Below are positions 24,697 to 33,042 of a stretch of DNA of 64,000 bases, piece by piece; positions within the stretch are counted from its first letter, which is position 1, and each line of letters begins with the position of its first letter. The notes under the pieces were generated by a model, which was not told where the DNA came from, did no database searches, and worked only from the letters and a program-made list of their open reading frames with translations. The stretch is from Bog-473 sp963755375. Lineage in GTDB: Bacteria > Actinomycetota > Acidimicrobiia > Acidimicrobiales > RAAP-2. The DNA lies in the NCBI GenBank assembly GCA_963755375.1, contig CAVWKG010000016.1:806001-870000 (forward strand), written 5' to 3'. Made by a program: the position numbers and the translations under genes.

Positions 24697-25461
24697 TCAG
24701 AGGCCGAGCACGCCCGCCCACCAGTTGTAGAGGCGATCGAAGAGCCACGTGAGCGGGCCGTGCGGGTACAAGAAAAAGTTCAACATCACCAGGCCGAGCA
24801 ACACGGGCATGGTGTACTGCCGGTACTTGAGATAGGTCGGCCAGTACCGCGCGGGTAAGAGACGTTCGAAGAGCACCGAGCCATCGAGCGGCGGCACCGG
24901 GATGAGGTTGAACGCACAGAGGCCCACATTGACGAGGCTGGCGTAGAAGATGATGTCGGCGCCGGTGGAGAAGGTGCCCGATGACAGCACGCTGGCCCGG
25001 GCGAAATGGACGAAGACGAGACCGAAGAGAGCGGCGAGGGCGGCGTTCACGGCTGGGCCGGCCAAGGAGACGAGCACGCCCTGGTTGCGCGGGCTGCGCA
25101 AGCGCGAGGTGTTCACCGGTACCGGCTTGGCCCAACCGAAGAAACCGACCGAACCCAACGAGAGAAGCGCGGGAACGATGAGCGTCCCGACGGGATCGAC
25201 GTGGACCACCGGGTTCAAGCTGAGACGGCCCGCCCGTTTCGCCGTGTCGTCCCCGAAGGCGTTCGCGACATAGCCGTGTGAGATCTCGTGCAGGATGATG
25301 GAGGGCACGAGGACGCAGAAGATGATGATCTCCTGTTTCGAGATGTTGTGGTGCGCGACGAGCAAGACGAACACCAGCACACCGGCCAGGATCCATAGCC
25401 CGCGTTTGGTTCGTTGGTCCAATGGGCGGCGCCCCCCGGCGGAGGCTCCGGGCGGCCGCAC
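24697..25461 (-). CDS. Site-2-type M50 family zinc metalloprotease
   Basis: A 254-residue membrane protease. About five hydrophobic segments are visible. HEISH (residues 58-62) is the HEXXH zinc motif within a membrane helix, and NLIPVPPLDGS gives the third ligand Asp. There is no PDZ domain, as in the minimal SpoIVFB/Rv-type members with sequence like LGSVGFFGWAKPVPVN. It would cleave a membrane protein within the bilayer; the substrate is unknown. It begins one base after the TraR/DksA gene stops. Confidence 0.9.
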   Translation of the reverse strand: MRPPGASAGGRRPLDQRTKRGLWILAGVLVFVLLVAHHNISKQEIIIFCVLVPSIILHEISHGYVANAFGDDTAKRAGRLSLNPVVHVDPVGTLIVPALLSLGSVGFFGWAKPVPVNTSRLRSPRNQGVLVSLAGPAVNAALAALFGLVFVHFARASVLSSGTFSTGADIIFYASLVNVGLCAFNLIPVPPLDGSVLFERLLPARYWPTYLKYRQYTMPVLLGLVMLNFFLYPHGPLTWLFDRLYNWWAGVLGL

Positions 25462-25818
25462 CTAGTGCTTGGCGGCGTCGACGATGCAGAGGCGGGCCGC
25501 GGGCATGGCTTCGAGCCGGGCAGCACCGATCGGCTTCCCGCACACCTGGCACCGCCCGTAGTTCCCCGCCTCCAGACGCTCGATGGCGGCCTCGACCTCG
25601 TCGAGGGCCTCCCGCAGCTCGGTGGCCAGGCGCTCGGCCTCGCCCCGCTCGGCGGTCACCTGGCTGGAGTCAGCGAAGTTCGAGTCGTAGTTGAGGCCAC
25701 TCCCCTGGTCAGCGAACCCGAGCTCCGTCAGCTGGGCCTGCAGCCCGGCCTGCTCGGTGCGCAGGAGGGCGGCAAAATCGACATCGGCGGTCTCCGCCGT
25801 TGAGGCCTCGTTCGGCAT
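25462..25818 (-). CDS. TraR/DksA-type zinc-finger protein
   Basis: A 118-residue protein with an N-terminal helical hairpin (ERLATELREALDEVEAAIERL) and C-terminal DksA-like finger GRCQVCGKPIG...LEAMPAARLC. Such proteins bind the RNA polymerase secondary channel or act as small regulators. The fourth Cys is missing: the second pair reads CIVD before a terminal His, so the finger has three Cys plus possibly His or Asp. The start is supported by TAGCAT six bases upstream, overlapping the xerD stop. Confidence 0.85.
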   Translation of the reverse strand: MPNEASTAETADVDFAALLRTEQAGLQAQLTELGFADQGSGLNYDSNFADSSQVTAERGEAERLATELREALDEVEAAIERLEAGNYGRCQVCGKPIGAARLEAMPAARLCIVDAAKH

Positions 25819-25822
25819 GGGC

Positions 25823-26770
25823 TCATGCTACGCGGTCCCTCCCCCCTTTGGTTCCCGCTCGGGGGTGGGCGCCCTCATAGGCCCGGCGGAGGTGCTCGGG
25901 CGAGACCTTCGTGTAGCGCTGCGTCGTGGCGATGGAAGCGTGTCCGAGGAGCTCCTGGACGACCCGCACGTCGGCGCCCCGACCCAGCATGTGGGTGGCA
26001 CAGGAGTGTCGTAAGACGTGGGGACTGACCTTCTCGGCGAGACCGACACGGCCCGCGTACTTCTTGACGACTCCGAACACGCCGACCCGGGACAGTCGCC
26101 CCCCACGGGCGTTGAGGAAGACTGCCTCGGCGTCGCTGCGCCGGCGCCACTTCTTGGGCTCGAGCAGCGGTCGTCCCTGACCCGAGAGCCACTGGGCCAA
26201 GGCATCGCGGGCGAGCCCGCCAAGAGGAACGACGCGCTCCTTGTCCCCCTTCCCGAGCACCCGGAGCAGCGGCAGGTGGCTCCCCTCGACCGCGCCGGTG
26301 ACGTCGCCGAGATTGAGCCCCACCACCTCACTGACGCGGGCGCCGGTGCCGTAGAGGACCTCGAGCAGGGCGCGATCGCGCAGGATCACCGGACCCGTGC
26401 CGACCACGGCGCCGAGGAGCTGCTCCGTCTCTTCCTCGCTCAGCGCCTTCGGCAGCAGGTCCGTCACCGAGATGGACGGCAGGTCGAGGGTGGGATCGTC
26501 CCCGCGCATCCCTTCTTCGACCAGGAAGCGGTGGAAACCTCGGATGCTCGAGAGCGCCCTGGCCACGGACGCGGCGCCATGGGTCCGGCGCAATGCGGCG
26601 AGGTGCTCCGCCACGTCGGCGGACGTCGCCTCGTCGATGCGGTGGCGCTTCACGCCCTCCTGGTACGTCCCCAGGTCGCGCCGGTAGGCCGCCAAGGTGC
26701 GCGGCGAGCGCCCTCGCTCGACCTCGAGCCAGGAGAGGTACTCCTCGGCTTCCCGGGGCAAGGCCGTCAC
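25823..26770 (-). CDS. xerD: Site-specific tyrosine recombinase, XerD type
   Basis: A 315-residue tyrosine recombinase that resolves chromosome dimers at dif with its partner. The N-terminal SAM-like core-binding domain is EYLSWLEVERGRSPRTLAAY. Catalytic residues are all present: R145 (TGARVSE), K174 (GKGDKERVVP), H251 and R254 (HVLRH), H277 (LGHASI) and Y286 (TQRYTKV). Its position between NUDIX and the scp genes matches the actinobacterial xerD locus. The start ATG overlaps the NUDIX stop by four bases. Confidence 0.94.
   Translation of the reverse strand: MTALPREAEEYLSWLEVERGRSPRTLAAYRRDLGTYQEGVKRHRIDEATSADVAEHLAALRRTHGAASVARALSSIRGFHRFLVEEGMRGDDPTLDLPSISVTDLLPKALSEEETEQLLGAVVGTGPVILRDRALLEVLYGTGARVSEVVGLNLGDVTGAVEGSHLPLLRVLGKGDKERVVPLGGLARDALAQWLSGQGRPLLEPKKWRRRSDAEAVFLNARGGRLSRVGVFGVVKKYAGRVGLAEKVSPHVLRHSCATHMLGRGADVRVVQELLGHASIATTQRYTKVSPEHLRRAYEGAHPRAGTKGGRDRVA
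25825..25830 (-). promoter_or_regulatory. Leaderless -10 element (TAGCAT) of the TraR/DksA-like gene
   Basis: TAGCAT ends six bases before ATG 25818 and shares bases with the xerD stop codon region. It gives the gene its own promoter. Confidence 0.4.
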
Positions 26771-27324
26771 GGTCGCCGGCCGGCACTGCCGAGGCGCTGA
26801 CGGGCCAGGTACAGGCCGAGCACCGTCGTCTCATCCTTCAGCGACCCGTCACGTACGAGGTCGTCGAGGTCGTCGAGGTGGATCCTCTCGATGGTCATGA
26901 AGCCCTCCTCCACGCCATCAGGCCGGGCCCGGATCGCCGAGAGGCCCGTGGCGAGGTAGATCATCGTGTCCTGATCGCTGATCCCCGGTGAGTTCCACGT
27001 GCCCACGAGCAGCTCCCAGGTCGAGGCCTCCAGTCCGGCTTCCTCGGCCAGCTCCCGCCGTGCCGTGGTCTCCGGTTCCTCGCCCTCCCGATCGCGCGTC
27101 CCCGCCGGAATCTCGAGCACCAGGGCATCGACGGCCGCCCGATACTGGCGCACCAGCGTGACGCTGCCGTCGTCGTGCATCGGGACCACGGTGACCGCAC
27201 CGGGGTGGCGTATGACGTAGCGATCGAAGGGCTTGTCGTCGGGGTCGAGCAGGTGGAATCGATCCACCCGGAACAGCCAGGCCCGGAGGAGCTCCTCCTC
27301 CGAGACGCGGCGGAACCCCGGCAC
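26767..27324 (-). CDS. NUDIX hydrolase, ADP-ribose pyrophosphatase-like
   Basis: A 185-residue NUDIX enzyme. The box GTRDREG...REL.EEAGLE fits GX5EX7REUXEEXGU with one or two extra residues in the loop. VRQYRAAVDALVLEIPAG before it is typical of ADP-ribose pyrophosphatases, and GTWNSPGISDQDT follows. It likely hydrolyses ADP-ribose or a related NDP-sugar. It begins four bases after pyrG stops and overlaps xerD, the same order as Rv1699-Rv1701 in M. tuberculosis. Confidence 0.9.
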   Translation of the reverse strand: MPGFRRVSEEELLRAWLFRVDRFHLLDPDDKPFDRYVIRHPGAVTVVPMHDDGSVTLVRQYRAAVDALVLEIPAGTRDREGEEPETTARRELAEEAGLEASTWELLVGTWNSPGISDQDTMIYLATGLSAIRARPDGVEEGFMTIERIHLDDLDDLVRDGSLKDETTVLGLYLARQRLGSAGRRP

Positions 27325-27328
27325 GCGG

Positions 27329-28969
27329 CTAGGTGACGGCGTCGAGGTCGAGCAGATGGGGCTCGCGCCCGTCCGCCCGCTCCAGCGCCGCGGCCACCAG
27401 TTCGCGGAACAGGGGGTGGGCCCGATCGGGCCGGCTCTTGAACTCCGGGTGGGCCTGCGTGGCCACCCAGTACGGGTGCTCGTCCAGCTCGACGAACTCG
27501 ACCAGCCGGCCGTCCGGCGAGATCCCGGAGCACACGAGGCCCACGGCTTCGAGCTTGGACTTGTAGCGGTTGTTGAACTCGAAGCGGTGCCGGTGTCGCT
27601 CGGTCACGCCGAGCGTCCCGTAGGCCCGGGCCACCTTGGAATCGGGCACAAGGGCCGCCTGGTACGAGCCGAGGCGCATCGTCCCGCCCTTTTCGGTCAC
27701 CTCGGCCTGATCCGGCATGAGGTCGATGACCATGTCCGGGGAAAGGCTGTCGAATTCGCGCGAGTTCGCCCGCTCCAGACCCAAGCGGTCGCGGGCCATG
27801 GAGATCACCATCACGTGGAGGCCGAGGCACAGGCCCAGGCACGGTATGGCGTGGTCGCGGGTGTACCCCGCAGCGGCGACCATGCCCTCGATGCCGCGCT
27901 CGCCGAAGCCGCCCGGGATGACGACCGCGTCGAGTCCTCGCAGCCGGTCCGTCCCCAACAGGCCGGGCACGAGCTCAGCGTCGATCCAGTCCAACTCCAC
28001 GTCTGCCCCGTGATGAAAACCGGCGTGGCGCAACGCCTCGACCACGGACATGTAGGCGTCGGGCATGTTCACGTACTTGCCGACGATCCCGACCTTGACG
28101 CGACGCGACAGCGACTCCACTCGAGCGACCAGCGTCTCCCAGTGGGAGATGTCGATCGGGTGCGCAGACTCATCGATCCCCAGTGTGCGGCAGACGTAGG
28201 AGTCGAGTCCCTGTTCGTGGAGGACGAGTGGGATCTCGTAGATGCTGGGCGCGTCGACAGCGGAGACCACGGCGTCAATGGCGACGTCGCACTGGAGCGA
28301 GATCTTCCGCTTCAGGCCCTCGGAAATGGGCTTGTCGCTGCGGCACACGATGGCGTCGGGTTGGATACCACGGCTCCGCAACTCCGTGACCGAGTGCTGG
28401 GTGGGCTTCGTCTTCTGCTCGCCCGATACCAAATAGGGCACGAGCGTGAGGTGCACGTAGCACACGTTGTCCCGGCCGATGTCCCGGCGAAACTGCCGAA
28501 TCGCCTCAATGAAGGGCACGATCTCGATGTCGCCGACGGTGCCGCCGATCTCGACGATCACGATGTCGACGTCCTCGTCGGCGAGACGCTTGATCCGGTC
28601 CTTGATCTCGTCGGTGACGTGCGGGATGACCTGCACGGTGCGACCCAGGAAGTCGCCTCGTCGCTCCTTCTCTATGACGGAGCGGTAGACACCACCCGTC
28701 GTTGTGTTGGAACGCTTGGACAGGTTCTCGTCGATGAAGCGCTCATAGTGCCCGAGGTCGAGGTCCGTCTCACCACCGTCTTCCGTGACGAAGACCTCAC
28801 CGTGCTCGCCGGGGTTCATGGTGCCGGGGTCGACGTTGATGTACGGGTCGAGCTTGCACATCGTCACGCGCAACCCGCGGCACTTGAGGAGCCGGCCGAG
28901 CGAGGAGGCGGTGAGGCCCTTCCCGAGCGAACTCGAGACACCGCCCGTGACGAAGATGAACTTGCTCAC
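27329..28969 (-). CDS. pyrG: CTP synthase
   Basis: A 546-residue glutamine-dependent enzyme making CTP from UTP. The N-terminal amidoligase domain has FVTGGVSSSLGKGLTASSLG, with DPYINVDPGTMNPGEHGEV following. The C-terminal class I glutaminase has PGGFGERG, the nucleophile Cys in CLGLCLGLHVM, and the His/Glu pair in QAHPEFKSRP. Length and motifs are complete. The GTG start has no clear Shine-Dalgarno or -10; it follows recN by 83 bases. Confidence 0.97.
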   Translation of the reverse strand: MSKFIFVTGGVSSSLGKGLTASSLGRLLKCRGLRVTMCKLDPYINVDPGTMNPGEHGEVFVTEDGGETDLDLGHYERFIDENLSKRSNTTTGGVYRSVIEKERRGDFLGRTVQVIPHVTDEIKDRIKRLADEDVDIVIVEIGGTVGDIEIVPFIEAIRQFRRDIGRDNVCYVHLTLVPYLVSGEQKTKPTQHSVTELRSRGIQPDAIVCRSDKPISEGLKRKISLQCDVAIDAVVSAVDAPSIYEIPLVLHEQGLDSYVCRTLGIDESAHPIDISHWETLVARVESLSRRVKVGIVGKYVNMPDAYMSVVEALRHAGFHHGADVELDWIDAELVPGLLGTDRLRGLDAVVIPGGFGERGIEGMVAAAGYTRDHAIPCLGLCLGLHVMVISMARDRLGLERANSREFDSLSPDMVIDLMPDQAEVTEKGGTMRLGSYQAALVPDSKVARAYGTLGVTERHRHRFEFNNRYKSKLEAVGLVCSGISPDGRLVEFVELDEHPYWVATQAHPEFKSRPDRAHPLFRELVAAALERADGREPHLLDLDAVT

Positions 28970-29052
28970 GCCGCCTTCGGCACGGCGAGGATCAAGTCGC
29001 GTGATCGGGGCACCCGACCACGATAATCGAAGGCAGCCGAACGCGCGGTGGA

Positions 29053-30651
29053 CTACCGCCCATGTGATGCGCCGAGCAGCTCGCGGGCGTGGGCACGGGC
29101 GGCATCACTGTCGGGGTGCCCCGAGAGCATCCGCGACAATTCGGTTACGCGGTCCTCGCCCTGGACGGTCGTCGCGGTCGTCACGGTGCGGCCGCGGGAA
29201 GCGCGCTTGACGACACTGATCTGCGCATCGGCCACCGATGCCACCTGGGCCAGGTGGGTGACGACCAGCACCTGGCGGTCCCTCCCGACCTCGTGCAAGG
29301 CCTCACCCAGGGACAGCGCGGCGGCTCCGCCCACACCGGCGTCCACCTCGTCGAAGACCATGGTCTGGGGTCCACCCAGGCCCACCAGGCGGATCGCCAG
29401 CATCGCCCGGGCGAGCTCGCCACCCGATGCCGCACGGGCCAGCGGTTGCACCGCTTCACCGACGTTGGCGCCGAGCGCGATCTCAACGGGCTCTCCGGCG
29501 CCCGCCGGCGCCACCCGGACCTCCAGGCGGGCGCCCGCCATGGCCAGCGCGCCCAGCCGCTCGCCGACCAGGTCGGCGAAGGCACCGGCCGCGCGCTCCC
29601 GCACGACGCGCACGGCCTCCTCGGCTGCCGCGAGCTCGCCGCTGCGCGCGTCGCGTTCAGCCTGCAGGCGGACCGCCTCGCCCTCGGCGTCCTCCAACGC
29701 AGCGAGCCGGGCCTCGCCATCCCGGCCGTAGGTCATCACGGCGCGCAGGTCCTCGCCGTACTTGCGCCGCAGCCCGGCCAGCAGGCGCCGGCGCTCCTGT
29801 ACGTCGATGAGGCGTTGCGGATCGTCCTCCCAGCCCTCGACCTCGTCGCGCAGCGTGCGGGCCAGGTCGGACAGCTCGACCGCAGCGGCAGCCAGGCGGG
29901 AGTGGGGGCTCTCGAAGGCTTCGCGGCCGGCCAGCGCGGTCCCGGCGCGGCCGAGCAGGTCGAGGGCCCCGCCCTCGCCGGCGGGATCGACCAGGTCCAG
30001 CGCCTCGAGCGCGGCATCGCGATAGCCGGCAGCGTCGGCCAGACGCTCCTCCTCCACACGCAGAGAGGCCTCCTCGCCGGGATCCTCGAGGTGGGCGCCC
30101 GCGATCTCCTCCACCTGGTAGCGCAGGACATCCGCCTCCCGGGCGCGCTGCTGTGCGTCACCGCCCAGCCCGGCCAGCGCCTCGTCGAGCGCGTGCAGCT
30201 GGCTCCGGATGGCGCGCACGCGGCTGAGATCCGTGCCGGCGAAGGCGTCGAGGACGTTGCGCTGTGCGGTGGGTGTGACGAGGGCGCGGTGCTCGTGCTG
30301 GCCGTGGATCTCGACCAGCTCGGCCGCCGTCTCGCCGAGCGTTCCCAGCGGGGCCATGCGGCCGTCGACCCAGGCCCGGGATCGGCCCTCGGCGGGGACC
30401 GAACGGGTCAGGATCACTTCGCGGGCGCCGTCATCATCCCCCACGACGAAACGTGCCTCGACCAGGGCTTCCGTGGCGCCGGCGCGCACGATGCCTGGGT
30501 TCGTCCGTCCCCCCAGCACCAATTGCAGGGCTTCGACGACCAGCGTCTTGCCGGCACCGGTCTCTCCGGTGAGCGCAGTCATCCCGGGACCGAAGCCCAG
30601 CGTCAGATCCTCGATCACACCGAGGTCGCGCACGTGCAAGTCGGTCAGCAC
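29053..30651 (-). CDS. recN: DNA repair protein RecN
   Basis: A 532-residue SMC-like ATPase for double-strand-break repair. The N-terminal Walker A is LTGETGAGKTLVVEAL, preceded by MLTDLHVRDLGVI. The central part is coiled coil rich in Glu, Arg and Ala. The C-terminal ABC signature is ASGGELARAMLAI, with Walker B TMVFDEVDAGVGG and H-loop VVTHLAQVAS. The start GTG is eight bases after nadK stops, so the two are co-transcribed with tlyA. Confidence 0.95.
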   Translation of the reverse strand: MLTDLHVRDLGVIEDLTLGFGPGMTALTGETGAGKTLVVEALQLVLGGRTNPGIVRAGATEALVEARFVVGDDDGAREVILTRSVPAEGRSRAWVDGRMAPLGTLGETAAELVEIHGQHEHRALVTPTAQRNVLDAFAGTDLSRVRAIRSQLHALDEALAGLGGDAQQRAREADVLRYQVEEIAGAHLEDPGEEASLRVEEERLADAAGYRDAALEALDLVDPAGEGGALDLLGRAGTALAGREAFESPHSRLAAAAVELSDLARTLRDEVEGWEDDPQRLIDVQERRRLLAGLRRKYGEDLRAVMTYGRDGEARLAALEDAEGEAVRLQAERDARSGELAAAEEAVRVVRERAAGAFADLVGERLGALAMAGARLEVRVAPAGAGEPVEIALGANVGEAVQPLARAASGGELARAMLAIRLVGLGGPQTMVFDEVDAGVGGAAALSLGEALHEVGRDRQVLVVTHLAQVASVADAQISVVKRASRGRTVTTATTVQGEDRVTELSRMLSGHPDSDAARAHARELLGASHGR

Positions 30652-30658
30652 GGCACGG

Positions 30659-31528
30659 TCAGGCGTCCCTGTCGGCCAGGAGCCGGAAGCGGAGGATGCC
30701 GCCGAAGGTCTGCGGCTCGTTCCGCACCACCCGTACCGGGCGCTGCGCCACCCGGCAGGTGACCGTGGCGCCGGGCTGCAGGCGCCCGATCTCCAGCCCG
30801 TCGATGACGAGGACGCCCGCCCGGTCGGGGACGATCTCGACGGTGACCTCCTGGTCCTCGGTCAGCACGAGGCTGCGGTCGAGCGAGAAGTGCGGCGCCA
30901 CGGGCGTCAACACCATGGCGCGCAGCGTTGGCGCCAGGATCGGGCCGCCGGCGGAGAGGTTGTAAGCGGTGGAGCCGGTCGGGGTCGCGACGATGAGGCC
31001 GTCGGCCGAATAGGTCAACGCCTCTTCCCCGTCGACCGTGGTCGCCAGGCGCACGGTGTGGCCGAAGTCGATCTTCTCGATGACCACCTCGTTCAGGGCC
31101 AGCAGAGCAGTGATGCCATCGCCGAGCGAACGGTCGGAGATCGCCACGTCGAGCGCACAGCGCGATTCGATGATCGCCCTGCCGTCGAAGACCTTGCTCA
31201 GCGCACCGCGGACCTGGTCCGGCAGGAGGTCCGGCAGATAGCCGAGGCGGCCAAAGTTCACCCCGAGGACCGGGACGTCCTCGGTGGCGGCGAGACGCAC
31301 GACGCGCAGGAACGTGCCGTCGCCACCCATGCTGACGGCCACCGTGGTCCCGGCGAAGTCGACCTCGGCCAGCTCCACGTCGGCCCCCGCCTCCCTGACT
31401 CGGTCCGGTCCGCTGAACTGCAGGATGCGGGCGACGTCCCCCCGCGTGGTCAGCCAGCTCGCCGTGTCGGTGGCCAGCGCGAGCGCGTCCGCGCGATCGG
31501 GATGGACCAGAAAGGTGACGGTCGCCAT
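30659..31528 (-). CDS. nadK: NAD kinase
   Basis: A 289-residue kinase making NADP from NAD with ATP or polyphosphate. The GGDGT motif is in VSMGGDGTFLRVV. VLGVNFGRLGYL is the following NFG segment, and LNEVVIEK, YSADGLIVATPTGSTAYNLSAGG are the NAD-binding signatures. The start ATG 31528 is the only one consistent with family length; the open frame beyond lies over tlyA. It forms tlyA-nadK-recN with gaps of 7-14 bases. Confidence 0.95.
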   Translation of the reverse strand: MATVTFLVHPDRADALALATDTASWLTTRGDVARILQFSGPDRVREAGADVELAEVDFAGTTVAVSMGGDGTFLRVVRLAATEDVPVLGVNFGRLGYLPDLLPDQVRGALSKVFDGRAIIESRCALDVAISDRSLGDGITALLALNEVVIEKIDFGHTVRLATTVDGEEALTYSADGLIVATPTGSTAYNLSAGGPILAPTLRAMVLTPVAPHFSLDRSLVLTEDQEVTVEIVPDRAGVLVIDGLEIGRLQPGATVTCRVAQRPVRVVRNEPQTFGGILRFRLLADRDA

Positions 31529-31542
31529 CGCCGAGCGGCGGC

Positions 31543-32403
31543 TCAGCCGGCCGGGGTGGCCGGTGGAATGTGTCCGTCCGCCTCCGACACGGCGGCGGTG
31601 AACAGGGCGGTGGCCTTCCCCGTCCGCTGCCCCAGCCTGTCCTTGCGGGCGTGAAGGAGGAACTCGACGTTGCCGGCCGAGCCGGTCAGGGGGGAGGCCA
31701 TCGCTCCCATGATGCCGGTTCCGGCGACGTCGAGCGCGGACGCCACTCCCTGGAGCGCGCCCAGCCAGACCCCGGGGTCCCGGATGACGCCCTTGCCCCG
31801 GGAGACGGCGGCGCGCCCTGCCTCGAACTGGGGCTTGACCAGGAGGACCAGGTCGGCGTCGGGCGTCGACACCGGGCCGGTGAGCGCGGACACGACGCTG
31901 CGCAGCGAAATGAAGGAGAGATCGGCCACCACGAGCGGACACGGCTCGTAGGCGGGGTCGGCGGCACGGAGGTCGTCGACGGTGAGCGTCCGCACGTTGG
32001 TGCGCTCCAGGACCGTCACGCGGGGGTCGCCGCGGAGGGCCGGATGGAGCTGCCCGTGGCCGACGTCCACCGCGTAGACGTGCGCCGCGCCGCACTGGAG
32101 CAGGCAGTCGGTGAAGCCGCCGGTCGAGGCTCCCGCATCGAGGGCGCGCTGCTCGGCGACGACGATCGGAAACCGATCGAGTGCGGCCGCCAATTTGAGA
32201 CCGCCACGGCCGACGAAGGGCGAGGACGGCCCGAGCAGGACGACGGGCTCGTCCGGGGCGACCAGGCGTGCCGCCTTCCCGGCGGGTGCACCCGAGACGA
32301 GGACGCTGCCGGCGGCGACGGCCGCCCGGGCCTCCTGCCGGGAGTCGACGAGGCCGCGTCGCACGAGCTCGGCGTCGAGCCGGCGGCGGGCCCCGCTGGT
32401 CAG
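31543..32403 (-). CDS. tlyA: TlyA family rRNA 2'-O-methyltransferase
   Basis: About 286 residues. An N-terminal S4 domain (RRLDAELVRRGLVDSRQEARAAV) is followed by an FtsJ-like methyltransferase: VGRGGLKLAAAL, DAGASTGGFTDCLLQ (SAM motif I), YAVDVGHGQL, VADLSFISL and LVKPQFEA. TlyA methylates 16S and 23S rRNA ribose and governs capreomycin sensitivity in mycobacteria. The start is unusual: the best candidate is CTG 32403, overlapping the upstream stop as CTGA. The first GTG would remove part of the S4 domain. Confidence 0.92.
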   Translation of the reverse strand: MTSGARRRLDAELVRRGLVDSRQEARAAVAAGSVLVSGAPAGKAARLVAPDEPVVLLGPSSPFVGRGGLKLAAALDRFPIVVAEQRALDAGASTGGFTDCLLQCGAAHVYAVDVGHGQLHPALRGDPRVTVLERTNVRTLTVDDLRAADPAYEPCPLVVADLSFISLRSVVSALTGPVSTPDADLVLLVKPQFEAGRAAVSRGKGVIRDPGVWLGALQGVASALDVAGTGIMGAMASPLTGSAGNVEFLLHARKDRLGQRTGKATALFTAAVSEADGHIPPATPAG

Positions 32404-32999
32404 CTGGCGGCCTTCTTGGTCGCCGGGTTGTCCGCCTCGGAACCCTTCTTGTTCTTGCTCTGGGACTTCTTGGCCTCCGCCTTCGGCGAGCTCGACGGTG
32501 CCTTGATGCCCGGGAGGCGGGACGGAGCCACCTTGGTGGCGGCATCGCGGGCCCGCGTGGCCGTCTTGCCGGCCGAGCTGCCGACACCCCTGGCCGTCTT
32601 GCTCGCCTGAGTGGTCACGCCCTTCGCCGTCTTCCCGGCCTTCGTGGTCACGTCCTTGGCGGCCTTGCCGGCCTGCGTGGTCACGTCCTTGGTGGCGCTG
32701 CGACCGGCCTTGGCCGACTTCTTCATGACCTCGGCCACCTGCTTGGCCAGGGACTCGAGGGACTTCGGGTCGATGCGCTCGAGCTGGCTGGCCACCTCGT
32801 GGCGCACCAGTTCGAGGACCTGCTCGCTGGACTTGCGGCTCCGCTCGACCAAGTTGTCGACCCACTCCTGTGCCTGGCTGCGCTGGATGTCTCCGGCGTT
32901 CACCAACTCTCGCACGATCTCCTCGGCCCGGCCACGGCTGACCTGCCCGAGGACCGTTCCGGCATCGAGGTATTTGCGTATGCGCTCATTGCTTGCCAT
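32400..32999 (-). CDS. Phasin-like protein with Lys/Ala-rich histone-like tail
   Basis: A 199-residue protein in two parts. Residues 1-95 are helical (LGQVSRGRAEEIVRELVNAG, ERSRKSSEQVLELVRHEV), like the PhaI/PhaF-type or actinobacterial helical proteins. Residues 95-199 are low-complexity: repeated KDVTTQAGKAA / KGVTTQASKTA units, then Lys/Ser/Ala-rich sequence resembling histone H1 or PhaF tails that bind DNA. A nucleoid or granule role is inferred. The start is supported by TACTCT six bases upstream. It overlaps the tlyA start. Confidence 0.75.
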   Translation of the reverse strand: MASNERIRKYLDAGTVLGQVSRGRAEEIVRELVNAGDIQRSQAQEWVDNLVERSRKSSEQVLELVRHEVASQLERIDPKSLESLAKQVAEVMKKSAKAGRSATKDVTTQAGKAAKDVTTKAGKTAKGVTTQASKTARGVGSSAGKTATRARDAATKVAPSRLPGIKAPSSSPKAEAKKSQSKNKKGSEADNPATKKAAS

Positions 33000-33005
33000 T
33001 GCACA

Positions 33006-33011
33006 AGAGTA
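33006..33011 (-). promoter_or_regulatory. Leaderless -10 element (TACTCT) of the phasin-like gene
   Basis: TACTCT ends six bases before ATG 32999 and would also drive tlyA-nadK-recN. Confidence 0.5.
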
Positions 33012-33013
33012 TC

Positions 33014-33042
33014 TGAAGTGCTAGCTGGTGGCAAGCACTTCA
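33014..33042. repeat. Perfect 9-bp inverted repeat between HAD and phasin-like genes
   Basis: TGAAGTGCT (33014-33022) and AGCACTTCA (33034-33042) with an 11-base loop. The right arm includes the stop codon of the HAD gene, and the left arm abuts the -10 of the next gene. It could act as a terminator, an operator or both. Confidence 0.5.

Noticed and set aside
27233..29026. 597-codon plus-strand open frame
   Set aside because: Antisense shadow of pyrG, which is complete and unmistakable.
29089..30762. 557-codon plus-strand open frame
   Set aside because: Antisense shadow of recN.
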